DNA of 64,000 bases from Chrysophaeum taylorii (GCA_029834535.1 JAQMWT010000674.1:1-64000); one strand, 5' to 3'; counted from the first letter of the stretch, positions 52,069-61,724 are shown. Notes: generated by a model from the sequence alone, not told the origin. Made by a program: numbers and translations.

Positions 52069-52933
52069 GCGCCTGGCAAAAATGGACGATGACAACCACA
52101 GGACTGAGTGCGACGTCTGAAGGAATATCATCCTAGCCGCGTTGACCAGTGGGAAGGCGACGCACGTGTGTATCCTGTGCTGGGAGCGCCTGGAGGTGAC
52201 GAGAGACTCCAAGAAGGGACCTGGCAGACGACCAAGCCTCTTGCCCACTATTATTAGGCTGCGCTGCGCATCGGGGGTGGGGGCAGCTGGACCGTCAACA
52301 GCTCACCCAGAAACAGAAGACACACGAAAAAAGGGAGGGCGTAATGACGGCCGCGGGCGTTGCGGCAGCAGCCTCGAAGGATAAATCGCAGGTTATCAGC
52401 TACTCCCAGGCCATGCCCAGCCAGTCAAAGCACTCTGCCCTGATGATGGCATTCTGGGCGAGGCGGACATTTTTTTTTTTAATTTACACTGCTGCGCATG
52501 AACAAGAAATTCATTGCGGCGGCCCGGATAAAGTTGAGCGACCTCGTCGAGGGCGAATTAAAAATGCCAGAAGCACCATCCCCGAAGACTCTTCGGAGAT
52601 GGAGGTTGATGAGGAAGAATGAGACGAAGATACCGTGGTCGTTCGCATCAACTAAGGCAAGAAATGCGGAATGCCTTCAATTGCCGGTGACTCCTTCCTT
52701 CCTTCCTTCATCGCCCCAAACCCCGATCGAACCTTAGAGCATCACAGACCCGGCGGGGAGCACGGAACTGACGGGGCGCGGCAGGGTCCGGCGCAGGCGC
52801 TACAAAAAAAAAACGGGTGGTTCACTTCACCAACGATGGGCGGCGTTTGAGCGTGTTCACTTCAATTCACTTCACCACGTTCGCTTGTAGGGTGTAGTGA
52901 ATTCCCAACGCTGCAACAAGCGAAGCGTCCACG
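52069..52933. other. Intergenic stretch with weak open frames
   Basis: Plus-strand frames around 52344-52622 and 52498-52737 overlap in different phases. The first ends in an acidic tail (SSEMEVDEEE), the second has FIAAARIKLSDLVEGELKMP. Either could be a remnant exon. No domain is recognised. A T-run is at 52470-52479 and an A-run at 52804-52812. Confidence 0.3.
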
Positions 52934-53555
52934 ATGATGAGCAGCATCCCCGAGCGGCCTTTAGTGTTTCAGTGCCGACTCTGTCGGACGATCGTCGCCG
53001 ACTCGCTCACAATCGAGGCCATCAGCGAGGCGAGGCGGACCGTCTCGCTACGCGAGGCGGCGGCCGTTGTACGCGCGGCGGATGTCGTCGAGGACGCAGA
53101 CTCTACCTTTCGTCCCTTGCGGTGTGCGTCGTGCTCGGTGCGTCGTCGGTTTCGCCGCCGGCGCGTGCGAGACGGCGGACAAAAGAGGCGTCGTCAGGCC
53201 GCGATCGGGAGAACCTACCTCACGACTCCCCTCGAAGACCTTCGGGACCTCTACACCTTGGACATCGATGCCCTCGCCAGCTACGAGCTCGGGACCACCA
53301 CCGCGGCGGCGCCGATGATGGTGCCGGCACCACCCGGAGGGGGTGGTGTCGATCGCCTCGAGGCCACGCTCATCGCCGAGATCCGAAAGGTCCGTCGCCG
53401 CACGATCATAGCATTATTACTACGTTATGACCCGGGTCCGGTCAAACACCTAGGTCCAGGCCGTCGCTCTGCAGTTGGACGACCGCCTCGAGGACCTCGA
53501 GAAGCGCCACCGCAAACTCGCCCAAAGACGGCGGCAGCCGACGACGACGACTTGA
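52934..53555 (+). CDS. MIS18: Mis18 kinetochore/centromere protein
   Basis: Three exons: 52934-53137, 53198-53389 and 53460-53555, with GT-AG introns of 60 and 70 nt (the first divisible by three, so it can be read through by eye). 163 residues. The Mis18/Yippee fold is visible: a first zinc pair C-x-x-C (Cys14/17 in FQCRLCRTIVADSL), a second C-x-x-C (Cys64/67 in LRCASCS), then IGRTYLTTPLEDLRDLYTLD and an I/A-x-S-Y-x-L-G segment (ALASYELG). The third exon supplies a C-terminal helix (ALQLDDRLEDLEKRHRKLAQ) typical of Mis18 oligomerisation. Mis18 licenses CENP-A deposition at centromeres after mitosis. Splice sites were chosen by frame and consensus; the match to the family is good. Confidence 0.8.
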
Positions 53556-53645
53556 GATGAGAGGAGCTACTACACTTACTAGCGAGGGGTATCCTCGTCC
53601 GTCCCGTTGGAAAGGAGAAAGTGAGAAGCAGGAGAGAGCAGGGTG

Positions 53646-54462
53646 ATGATGCTCGAGGCTGCGTTGTTGGCCGAGAAGTTCGACGCGGTCGCCGCGAAGT
53701 GCCTCGCGTTGACCGACTCGATCCCAGACCTCGCCGCAGTCAACGACGACGTAATCGAACGACTGTTGGATGGCGTCAAGAAGCTGACGGCCAATAGGTT
53801 CCGGCGATGGATTGCCGAAAAACGTGCCGAGTTTCCGCCTCCAAAGAGAAGAGGCACCATCGACCTCACTGCATACAAGGGCGCGCCCAAGGAAGCCGTC
53901 CAACACTGCGCGCCGGAGGTCCGCGCGAAGGAGGGGGACCGCGAGCAACCGTGGCTCGACGCGGAGCTCATCACGCCGCGGCGCAGGACATCGGAGCGCT
54001 CTCCGAGCCACGAACCGCCGTTGCGGAAGGAACTCTCGAGGCCGCGGTCGGCGCGCAGGGACGCGAGCCGCGACTGTTTGGTTGAGGTGAGCCTCGCTTC
54101 GCGTCTATCTTCGATTATTTACTTGGTGGATCTAGGACCTGTACGACTGGCTCGTCTCGATACGGGTGTCGAGCACCGGGCAGCTGTGGAGGTTTTTCGG
54201 CGAGTATCCCCATTACCGGGGCCGCAGCGTTAGTAGTGCTATCCTAGCGAGCGACCAGGGCCTGCTCGAATGGATCGAACGGAAGGACGGGTCCTTCCGG
54301 GTGGCCATTGCAAAAAACAACAACAACAACAACAACAAAGCCTCCGCTCGAGCCGAGGGGATCGGCGGCGACGTTCGACCCGCTCATTTCGAGAACCCGA
54401 GGGCCGTGCGGAGTAGGGGCCGACCGACGAAACGGCGGCGTCCCCCCCCTTGTATCGTTTGA
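53646..54462 (+). CDS. Two-exon hypothetical protein
   Basis: Exons 53646-54086 and 54136-54462, joined in phase 0 across a 49-nt GT-AG intron; about 255 residues from the ATG at 53646. Exon 1: a helical N-terminus (LLAEKFDAVAAKCLALTDSI) and a basic segment (LTANRFRRWIAEKRAEF), then a charged disordered stretch. Exon 2: a compact segment LYDWLVSIRVSSTGQLWRFF, then SDQGLLEWIERKDGSFRVAI, which looks like a winged-helix-type small domain, then an Asn run (AAC repeats at 54317-54342) and a basic tail. Winged-helix is only a guess from the W-x-x-F...L-L-E-W pattern. Lies 90 bases after MIS18 on the same strand. Confidence 0.6.
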
Positions 54463-54499
54463 ATCGCTTACCCCCCTTGTATCGTTTGAATCGCTTACC
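54446..54499 (+). repeat. 27-bp tandem duplication in a 5' leader
   Basis: CCCCTTGTATCGTTTGAATC and its next 7 bases are repeated back to back, ending 10 bases before the start codon at 54509 and overlapping the end of the upstream gene. Confidence 0.85.
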
Positions 54500-54508
54500 C
54501 TCATAAAC

Positions 54509-55021
54509 ATGATCATGACGTTGGTCCTCGTCATCTCCGCGGTGGCGACCGCTTTCGTTCCGCATCTGGCAACGACGACGACGACGACGACGACGAGGAC
54601 GACGACTTTTACGACGCGAAGCGAGTCTTCGTCGCTCGTGGTGATCACCTCGGCCGCACCCCATAAAAAGGGGAAGAAGAGCCGCGACGAGCGAATGGAG
54701 CAGTACTACCGCGAGCGGTGGGGCGATGGAGCCGCGGCGGAGTTCAAGTTCGCGCGGGAGCGCGACAAGGCCAAGTACGGGAAGAAGCGCGCCGCGAGGC
54801 TCGGTGCCAAGGAGGGCGAGGAGTACGATCTCGAAGCTGCCCTCGCGGCCAACACTGACGACGGCATCACCAAGATCATCGCGGGAAGCTTCATATTCGC
54901 GGTGTTCGTCGGGATCTACGTCGGCGTGCTGGCGCCGGTCCTCTCCCCGGCGACGTTTACGGATTCCTCGGGGGTCGTCTACGTGCGCGACGCCAGCACA
55001 GGGGTCTTCGTGGAGAAATGA
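54509..55021 (+). CDS. Signal-peptide protein with C-terminal membrane helix, probably plastid-targeted
   Basis: 170 residues. The N-terminus MIMTLVLVISAVATA is followed by FVPHLA: a signal peptide cut directly before Phe, the classic ASAFAP-type motif of stramenopile plastid proteins, then a Thr/Ser/Arg-rich transit-like stretch. The mature part has a charged helix (MEQYYRERWGDGAAAEFKFA; RERDKAKYGKKRAARLG), an acidic segment and one membrane helix (about residues 124-146, IIAGSFIFAVFVGIYVGVLA) near the C-terminus. Probably a single-span thylakoid or inner-envelope protein with its N-terminus in the stroma; I do not recognise the family. The ATG at 54509 is the first that yields the signal peptide; a second at 54515 would also do. 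Confidence 0.7.
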   Translation: MIMTLVLVISAVATAFVPHLATTTTTTTTRTTTFTTRSESSSLVVITSAAPHKKGKKSRDERMEQYYRERWGDGAAAEFKFARERDKAKYGKKRAARLGAKEGEEYDLEAALAANTDDGITKIIAGSFIFAVFVGIYVGVLAPVLSPATFTDSSGVVYVRDASTGVFVEK

Positions 55022-55066
55022 AATAAAGTGAAAACTTTATTTATATATTTATTTATTTATTTATTT
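55022..55066 (+). promoter_or_regulatory. Poly(A)-signal-like AATAAA and TTTA run
   Basis: AATAAA at 55022-55027 begins immediately after the stop codon of the preceding gene and is followed by a (TTTA)n run to about 55066. It is a plausible 3'-end signal. The next gene starts at 55125. Confidence 0.5.
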
Positions 55067-55124
55067 TTGACGATTTCGAAGAGGAGGGGCGTTGGTGCAA
55101 CCGTTAGAAGAAGAAGAAGTCGTG

Positions 55125-57536
55125 ATGACGCTGCTGCAGCAGCAGCCCGACGACAAGCGGCTCGTTTCGTTTCGCATCGCGCACACGCCGGGCGAGGTGT
55201 CGCCCCGTCGTAAGAAAGGGTCGAGCAAGCCGATCGTGATCACGACCGGCGAGGGCGCGAAGCGGGTGGCCGAGCTCGAGGCGGCGCTCGAGCGCGCGCG
55301 GTTGGAGTGCGAGGAGCTCAGGCAGTGCGTCGCCGAGGCGCGCGGGGAGGCCGAGGCTGCGCGCCGGGAGGCCGAGGCCGCGCGTCGAGAGGCGGCGCAC
55401 GAAAAGGCCTGCGCCTTCGACGCGGAGAACGGGCTCGAACAGGAGGCCGAGCTGGTGTGGGGCGAGGCGGAGGCGTGGGTCGAGCACGAGGAGGCCCTCG
55501 TCGAGCGCGAGGAGGCCCTCGTCGAGCACGAGGAGGCCCTCTACAACGACTTGCAACCGCCGTCGTACAAGGAGTTGCGACCGGTCGAGGCGAGGCGCGC
55601 CCCGCTCGCGTGGTCGGTGGAGGCGGAGAGCGAGGAGGAGGAGGACGAGTGGCGCGAAAGCGACCCCGCCAAAGCCCTGCTCCACGAGAAGCTGAGGGCG
55701 CCGAAGCGACCGTCGCCGGCGGAGACGAAGCGGCGGCACGACGCGCGGCAGCTCGGCGCCGAGCTGAACCGCGGACGGCTCCTCTCGGAGCACAAGCAAC
55801 GGCTTCGGGACGCGGCCGAGCACGCGGCCAACGTGAGGGCGCGCGGATCCGAGGCGCGCGAGGGTCGCCAGGCAGAGCTCGCGTCGCGGCACGCGCGCGC
55901 GGGCGCGAACCACGCGGCGTACCTGGCCAGCGTGCGTCGGCGGGCCGTCAAGGAGACGGCAAAGGTGGACGAGGTCACGTTCATCAACCTCCTTTCGGCC
56001 CAGGACGTGCAGGCCGACCTCCGCCGGCGGCTCCAGGAGGTCGAGGCCCGGATCGAGGAGGCGAGGGCGAGACGTCTCGAACGACTCGACGGGGTCCGCG
56101 TGAAGCAAAAGAAGCGCGAACGCGCCAAGCAGGACAAGTTGTCGGCGCAGACGCTGCGGCGCGCCGAGATGGCCGCCGAGCGCTGGGGCAAGCTCCAGGA
56201 GCGACTGAGGGCCGTGGAGCGGCGCCGCGCGCATCGCCTCGAGCGCGTCAGGCGCCTCGAGACAACCCGACGCCGCCGCGACGACGCGGTTTCGTCGTCG
56301 TCGTCGTCGTCGTCGTCGTCTTCTTCTTCTTCTTCTTGTTGGAACGACGAGAAAGCCCGGAGCGAGCAGCAGTCGAGATCGGGAGAAGCGCCGCCGCCGC
56401 CGGCCGCGAAAACGAAGAAGAAGAAGAAGAAGAAGCGGTGCGCGAAGAAGCGGCAGCTCCCAAAGGAGGAGGAGCCGGACGAGGCGACGGTTTTGGCGGC
56501 CGAGGTCGTCGTCGCGGGCGCGCGGCGAGACGAGCCCAAGGCTCGAGCGGTGACGCGCGCGGTGATCGCGGCGGCGACGTCAAAAGAAAGTCCGCCCGAG
56601 GAAGCCGCACGCGCGGTCGCGACGTGGGGGTTGCGCGCGTGGCTCGCCGAGGAGGCGCGGCAGGAGGTCGCGATCGCGGCCTGCGCGACTCTGGAGCGCA
56701 TCGACGCCGCGCGCGTTCCGGCCGAGCTCGCGCGAGAGGTCGTCGTCGCGGCCGCGGGCGGGCCCGCCACTTTTCCCCTCGCTGCGGCAGCGCTCCGGGT
56801 CATCGCCGCGCTCGCTCGCGCCGAACGCGACGCGGATTTTTTTTTCGGCGCCGAATCCCACTGCGCCGGGTCGGTCGTGTCGGCGGTGCTCGCCGCGAGC
56901 CTCGCGACCAAAGACGACGAGCGCTGGCGCCTCGCGAGAGAGGGTTTGAGGGTTCTGAACGCCCTCGCCCGCTTCGACCGACCCAGCCTCGACCGCGCCG
57001 TGTTTGCGTCCTCGGCGCGACCCCAGCTCCTCCACCTCTTCGATCTTTTGTTCGCTTTCTCGGAACGAAGGGACGACCTCCTGGACGACCTCGTCGAGCT
57101 CGTCGGCCACTTCGCCCTCGCGAATCAGGAGTGCCTCCAGTGGGGTTCGGCCAGCCGCGTCACTCTCCTCCACCGCCTCGTCCACCTTCCCTTCGCCTTC
57201 TTCTCCACGCGGAGGGACGCCCTCTTCCCCACGCTCGTCGCCGCCTGCCTCGACAACGACCGGAACTCGGCCGTCGTTGCGGAAGAGCTCGATTTGAGAC
57301 TCCTCGCCGACTACGTCAGAGCCCACCTCCTCCTCCTCGAGGAAGCAGCAGATTCGGTCGACACATCCTCCTCCTCTTCCCCTCGGAGGAGGAGGAGGAG
57401 GAGGAGGAGGAGCAGGAGAGAACAACAACACGCCACGCCTCCCCGCGGGGGTCTCGTCGGGCGCGTCCCCCGGCTGCTCTGGCAGCCCGCCGTAGCCTAC
57501 TTGGACCGGCTCTGCGACGCCGCCACCCTCGACTGA
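55125..57536 (+). CDS. SCAPER: SCAPER-like protein
   Basis: 803 residues from the ATG at 55125, single exon. The long N-terminal half is charged coiled coil with tandem blocks (AARREAEAARREA; EHEEALVEREEALVEHEEAL). At about residues 278-345 is the SCAPER-type helix, starting AKVDEVTFINLLSAQD and running through repeated R-R-L-E units. Low-complexity Ser, Lys and Glu runs (from TCG, AAG and GAG triplet tracts) follow. The C-terminal domain has ECLQWGSASRVTLLHRL, then FFSTRRDALFPTLVAAC and a D-N-D-R-N-S-A-V-V-A-E-E segment, which parallel the conserved C-terminus of S-phase cyclin-A-associated protein in the ER. In animals SCAPER affects cell-cycle timing, cilia and translation control. Identification rests on two separate regions in the right order. 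Confidence 0.8.
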   Translation: MTLLQQQPDDKRLVSFRIAHTPGEVSPRRKKGSSKPIVITTGEGAKRVAELEAALERARLECEELRQCVAEARGEAEAARREAEAARREAAHEKACAFDAENGLEQEAELVWGEAEAWVEHEEALVEREEALVEHEEALYNDLQPPSYKELRPVEARRAPLAWSVEAESEEEEDEWRESDPAKALLHEKLRAPKRPSPAETKRRHDARQLGAELNRGRLLSEHKQRLRDAAEHAANVRARGSEAREGRQAELASRHARAGANHAAYLASVRRRAVKETAKVDEVTFINLLSAQDVQADLRRRLQEVEARIEEARARRLERLDGVRVKQKKRERAKQDKLSAQTLRRAEMAAERWGKLQERLRAVERRRAHRLERVRRLETTRRRRDDAVSSSSSSSSSSSSSSSCWNDEKARSEQQSRSGEAPPPPAAKTKKKKKKKRCAKKRQLPKEEEPDEATVLAAEVVVAGARRDEPKARAVTRAVIAAATSKESPPEEAARAVATWGLRAWLAEEARQEVAIAACATLERIDAARVPAELAREVVVAAAGGPATFPLAAAALRVIAALARAERDADFFFGAESHCAGSVVSAVLAASLATKDDERWRLAREGLRVLNALARFDRPSLDRAVFASSARPQLLHLFDLLFAFSERRDDLLDDLVELVGHFALANQECLQWGSASRVTLLHRLVHLPFAFFSTRRDALFPTLVAACLDNDRNSAVVAEELDLRLLADYVRAHLLLLEEAADSVDTSSSSSPRRRRRRRRRSRREQQHATPPRGGLVGRVPRLLWQPAVAYLDRLCDAATLD

Positions 57537-57565
57537 CGATGATGATGATGATGATGATGATGATG
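57537..57565. repeat. (GAT)n microsatellite
   Basis: About nine GAT/ATG triplets fill the 30-base gap between the convergent SCAPER and ankyrin-type genes. Confidence 0.9.
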
Positions 57566-57566
57566 A

Positions 57567-58982
57567 CTAGTACTGAGACGACTGGGGAGGAGTGTGCGAG
57601 GGAGTACGCTTGTTAGCGGCGCGCGGCGGAGTCGGCGACTCGAGGAGGAGAAGGCCGCCGTTCTTTGTTGCCGAGAACACCCCGACGGAGCACCGCATCT
57701 CCTCGAGGCGAAAGGCCGCGTCGGTTTGCTCGTCCCACGGACACCCCTGGGAGCGCGCCCACTCTAGGATCTCAAAGTGTCCCCCTTCGATCGCCGAGGA
57801 GCACGTGTCTTCGCACCAGCGGCATCCGTTGAATCTCGCCCACTTGAGCGCCTCGAGGCGACCCGCAAACGCCGCGCGAGAACACGTCTTCTCGCTCCAC
57901 GGACATCCGTTGGTCCGCGCCCACTCGAGGACTTGGAGCTCGCCGTTCTCGGCCGCGGCAGAGCACGTCTCTTCGTTCCAGGGACACCCGTTCGCGCGGG
58001 CCCATTTGAGAACATCGAGATGGCCGGAGGCCGCTGCTCGAGCGCAGGTTTCGACGTCCCAGCGGCATCCGTTCGAACGAGCCCATTTCAGGAGCTCGAG
58101 GTGGCCGGCCCGCGCGGCGACGCGACAAGTTTGCTCGTTCCAGGGGCAATTGCCGGCGACGGCAAACTCGAGGACGTCGAGGTGGCCGCCGCGAGCTGCG
58201 GCAGAGCAGGTGTCTTCGTTCCACGGACACCCGTTCCCCCGGGCCCACTTGAGGACGCCGAGATGACCGCCGCGAGCGGCCGAAGAGCACGTCGCGTCGT
58301 CCCAAGGGCACGCGCGCGACCGAGCCCAACGTAGGACCTCGAGATGGCCACCGCCAGCTGCCGCCGAGCACGTCACCTCGTCCCACGGAAAATTGCGGCC
58401 GCGCGCCCATTCGAGAACCTCCAGTTTTCCAGCTCGAGCGGCGACGCTGCAAACGCACGAACCGAGATACGAATGAAGACCGAGAAACCACTCGATCCAG
58501 TCGATAGCGCCGATCTCGACGAACTCCAAAAGCTCGTCTGCGCTTCCCGTCGGCCGCAGACCGCGCGGCAACCGGACATTCTCGTCAATCTTCGGGTCGT
58601 ACCCGCGCCCGGGAACGGTCGCCTCGAGGAGAAATCGGACGTGATCGGGGACCCCCGCCTTGTCGAAGAGCTTGGACACTTCGACGAGCTCTGATTGGGT
58701 GCTGATGCGCTTTCGAGCCAGGCCATCCAGAGCGCCCTGCGAGACGCCCTCGACCAAACCGAACACCCACTCCTCCTTGGCCTCGACCTTTTGGTACAAC
58801 ACGTCGCGCTTCTTCGCCTCATCGTCATCATCATCATCATCATCCACGCTGTTAAGCAACACGATCGCGTTCATCTTGATGAGCGCCACCAGCGCGCGCT
58901 CTTTGCTTCTTCTTCCAAACTCCTTCAACCCTGCACCACCACCGCCGCCGCCGACCATCATTGTCCCCGCCCCCGACGACAT
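57567..58982 (-). CDS. Ankyrin-type WAR-repeat protein
   Basis: 471 residues from the ATG at 58982. After a Gly-rich N-terminus, an Asp run (DDDDDDDDE, from ATC triplets on the plus strand) and a helical region, residues about 190-430 are eight to nine repeats of about 28 residues: AAxGGHLEVLxWAR, then S/N-x-x-C-P-W-(D/N)-E-x-T-C. These are divergent ankyrin repeats in which each unit ends G-C-P-W-x-E-x-T-C. They are abundant in stramenopile algae and giant viruses and act as protein-binding scaffolds. Repeats are near-identical in DNA, so array length may vary between strains. It ends 30 bases from SCAPER. Related decayed units are at 43980-44960. Confidence 0.85.
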   Translation of the reverse strand: MSSGAGTMMVGGGGGGAGLKEFGRRSKERALVALIKMNAIVLLNSVDDDDDDDDEAKKRDVLYQKVEAKEEWVFGLVEGVSQGALDGLARKRISTQSELVEVSKLFDKAGVPDHVRFLLEATVPGRGYDPKIDENVRLPRGLRPTGSADELLEFVEIGAIDWIEWFLGLHSYLGSCVCSVAARAGKLEVLEWARGRNFPWDEVTCSAAAGGGHLEVLRWARSRACPWDDATCSSAARGGHLGVLKWARGNGCPWNEDTCSAAARGGHLDVLEFAVAGNCPWNEQTCRVAARAGHLELLKWARSNGCRWDVETCARAAASGHLDVLKWARANGCPWNEETCSAAAENGELQVLEWARTNGCPWSEKTCSRAAFAGRLEALKWARFNGCRWCEDTCSSAIEGGHFEILEWARSQGCPWDEQTDAAFRLEEMRCSVGVFSATKNGGLLLLESPTPPRAANKRTPSHTPPQSSQY

Positions 58983-59369
58983 GCGGCACAGTTGCGGTTG
59001 TATTATTATCCAGCGAAGGAGACACCTCAACACACGGCGGACCACTACTCAACCATAAAAAGGACATTTCAACCTATGCATTCTCCGAGGTAGTACCATT
59101 TCTAGTACGTGTTCAAATACCGCCACGTGGTCGTTGGCCCCCAAATTTTTTTTGTTCTCACCACAGATCGGGATTACCTCTGGCATCATCCACCTACTTC
59201 AACCACCAAAATTAACGGTATCAAGTACAGGTAGTACTGTCCTGATTCTAAGAAGGCCCGTTTCTTAATGACAGCAGCATTGAAAAAATCGCCAGCTCAC
59301 TTTTTCTGGATGTTGGATACTAAACGAATCGCACAAACGGAAACTTCAATGTGCGTCTGTGTGCGTGCG

Positions 59370-59407
<38 letters not shown>

Positions 59408-59600
59408 GATGCAGATCGATACCCCCTTGGGGGGGCTTGCGTCGTCAGAACGCGTGGGATGACGATCGATCTTCAGAGTTGCGGGAAGCTTTCTTGTCCA
59501 TTTTTGGGCGCACATACAACTCAAAAAGAACACGCAACGGACCGATTATACCTTATGCACCGAAACGGAGAAGGGGCGGGCGTGTCTGACGCCTGCCCAG
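58983..59600. other. Intergenic region with (CT)n run
   Basis: Upstream of the ankyrin-type gene. A (CT)n microsatellite is at 59374-59406. No gene recognised. Confidence 0.5.
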
Positions 59601-60450
59601 TCCAAGCGCTGCCGGTCGCAAGAAGAATAAGAAAGAGACCGAGGCGGGCCCCGGCGCCGGTTCGCCAGCGAAGAAGGCGCCCGCGGCCGCGGCGGCTTCA
59701 CTCCTCGGAGTTCCCACCTGGCCTCGCCGCCGCACCTCTAGCAGCTCGCAGTTCGCTCGACCGCACCAGTCCAAACAGAATCACGACGGATCCTGGAAAG
59801 AACTGCACCGACTTGAAGGATTTAAAAGAACCTCATCCAACAGCTCGTCGAGGACCGCCGAGCCACCTCCTTCTCTCATCCCCAAAGTACCATCCCGAGC
59901 TCGCCGGCGTCGAGTACCCGGGCGGGGCAAGTCCGAGCAGTACTACCGTCGCCACATCGTCGTCGGCGCTGCGGCGCAGATGACTGCCAACCAACTCACC
60001 CTCATCGTCTTCGAGTCCATTGATTCTGCCAACCTGACTGTCGCTCGCCTCGTATGCGCTACTCGCGAATAAAAGGAGCGCGAGTACTAGTGCCCCTCGC
60101 CACCCGTGGAAGCGGACGCGGACGACAAGTGTTTGGTCGAAGCTACCGACGATTGACGCGTCGTTGTTTGGGTCGCGCGTCGAGGAGGTTCTCCGAGTGT
60201 TACTACTGGATGCCATCGAGGCGTTATCTGAGGAAAACTCCAAGGACGATCGCAATAAACTCGGGCTGTTCGTTTCCTATGATGACGACGACGGTTTTTT
60301 CAAATCTTCGGGTGGCCCCGCGAAAAAGCCGATGACTATGACGACAACGTCGTTCGCGGCCGCGAGGCTCCGGTCTTCCCTGATGACGGAAAGACACTGT
60401 CCTATGCGCGCAAAAGGCTGCACAGTCAGGAAAAACGCCCGCGCGACTCT
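59600..60450 (+). other. Unresolved locus, probably a multi-exon gene
   Basis: On the plus strand one frame without any ATG (about 59603-60070) reads AGRKKNKKETEAGPGAGSPA and on through KSEQYYRRHIVVGAAAQMTA to LTLIVFESIDSANLTVARLV. A second, 60120-60370, reads SLFGSRVEEVLRVLLLDAIE and NKLGLFVSYDDDDGFFKSSG. A third follows (REAPVFPDDGKTLSYARKRL). On the minus strand 60255-59833 gives a rival frame with a membrane helix (GWRGALVLALLLFASSAYEA). I cannot decide the strand. The plus-strand series looks like exons or a decayed gene; the minus frame could be a small signal-anchor protein. Treat as one unresolved gene. Confidence 0.35.
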
Positions 60451-60635
60451 CATACGAACACTCCCGATGCGCCGGATGTTTGTTGCTTTTGGAGCCGACG
60501 GCATCGAGTCAGGCACGGTCATCAATCACGCTTGGCAGCGGCGGACAGACACGAACAAAAAAAAAGTTGGTCGACCGATCCGATCCGAGCCGAGCCGATC
60601 CGGTCATTGGGTTTACGTAGTTATTAGGTGCGGCC

Positions 60636-61724
60636 TCAACACGCCAAATAGGAGGCCGCATTCGCAGAAGAAGCAGACTCAGGGTGGTTTTCGAGATCGC
60701 AGAAGAGTTGGTGGGCGTCGATGATATCGTAGAGGTGGACCTGCTTTGTCGCAAGGAGCCACTGAATAATAAAGTCCTCGGCTCGCAGGGAATGAGGAGT
60801 CTTGGGTGATTTTTCGTCGAGGGCATTGTCGTTGGTCGAGAGAAATTGGCGGAAGATGGCATGGTTGTGCCTGAGGGCGTGCGCGGCGCCGGCGTCGAGG
60901 ACGCCTTCGCTGGTCTTGAGGGCGCCTACCGTGTCATGGAGTTCCTTGAAGTGTCGGAGGGCGAGGGGGTATCTCGAGACGGCGGCAACAAAGCGCGCCC
61001 ACGCGAGGCAGCCGGGTAAGATGTAGATGATCGCGAACCACTTGGCCGTGGACGTGTTGAGGCTAGAAGTGCCGTAGCCGACGGTGGTAACCGACTCCAA
61101 AACAAAGAGCACGGCCTCGTTGAAAGTAATGCCCTTGTCGAAGAAGATGACGGCGGCGACGCCCAGAATAACCATTCCCAGCATCTGAAAAAAGGTGTTC
61201 CGGACGGTCTGCCACGCGACGGAAAGCTCGACCCTCGCCCTCGCTTCGACCCGGGTCTCTTCCAAGGGGCGTCGCGGCCTGAGTGCTTCCTCGACCGTAC
61301 CGCGTTTACGGTCGAGGGTCGTCTCTTGGCGCTCCTCGCGGAGCTGGAACTCGATCGAGGCCTCCGAGGCGTCGGTGACCGCGGCCACGAAGAGGCCGAG
61401 AAGGAGGCTGAAAGCGAGGACGGCGCAGAATACGTAAACCGAGAGCGTTGCGAGAGCCGGCGCGCTGGTCGCGCCGTCGTAGGTATAGCCGATGGTCGAG
61501 ATCGTGTAGGAATAGAAGTAGGTCGACTGCGTGAAGCTCCAGGAGTTGATGTACATACCGAAGAACAAACCGAAACCGTACGCGATGAGACTCGCTGCCA
61601 TCGCGAGCTCGAGGACTTGGGTGTTGCGGTAGAACCGAACCAACGTCGACCACACGAACACGGGGTACTCCATGTGCTGCCGCAGCGACTCGGTGGTCGA
61701 AGCGAGCGGCGTCTCGCCCTGCAT
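60636..61724 (-). CDS. Two-pore potassium channel
   Basis: 362 residues from the ATG at 61724 (MQGETPLAS). The frame is open to 61844, but those upstream codons lie in the inverted repeat of the neighbouring element, so they are probably not coding. Layout: membrane helix about 40-60, first pore helix and filter TISTIGYT (about 74-81), helix about 88-115, a charged cytosolic loop (115-165), helix about 177-196, second filter TTVGYG (213-218), helix about 229-249, then a cytosolic tail with no EF-hands. This is the four-helix, two-pore (TPK/K2P) design; two such subunits make one K+ pore. The first filter, TIGYT, is a departure from the canonical TxGYG, which may alter selectivity. Location (plasma membrane, vacuole or plastid) cannot be read from the sequence. 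Confidence 0.85.
   Translation of the reverse strand: MQGETPLASTTESLRQHMEYPVFVWSTLVRFYRNTQVLELAMAASLIAYGFGLFFGMYINSWSFTQSTYFYSYTISTIGYTYDGATSAPALATLSVYVFCAVLAFSLLLGLFVAAVTDASEASIEFQLREERQETTLDRKRGTVEEALRPRRPLEETRVEARARVELSVAWQTVRNTFFQMLGMVILGVAAVIFFDKGITFNEAVLFVLESVTTVGYGTSSLNTSTAKWFAIIYILPGCLAWARFVAAVSRYPLALRHFKELHDTVGALKTSEGVLDAGAAHALRHNHAIFRQFLSTNDNALDEKSPKTPHSLRAEDFIIQWLLATKQVHLYDIIDAHQLFCDLENHPESASSANAASYLAC

Noticed and set aside
55104-56911. 376- and 456-residue minus-strand frames
   Set aside because: Shadows of the SCAPER-like gene; low-complexity and domain-free, while the plus strand has two SCAPER regions.
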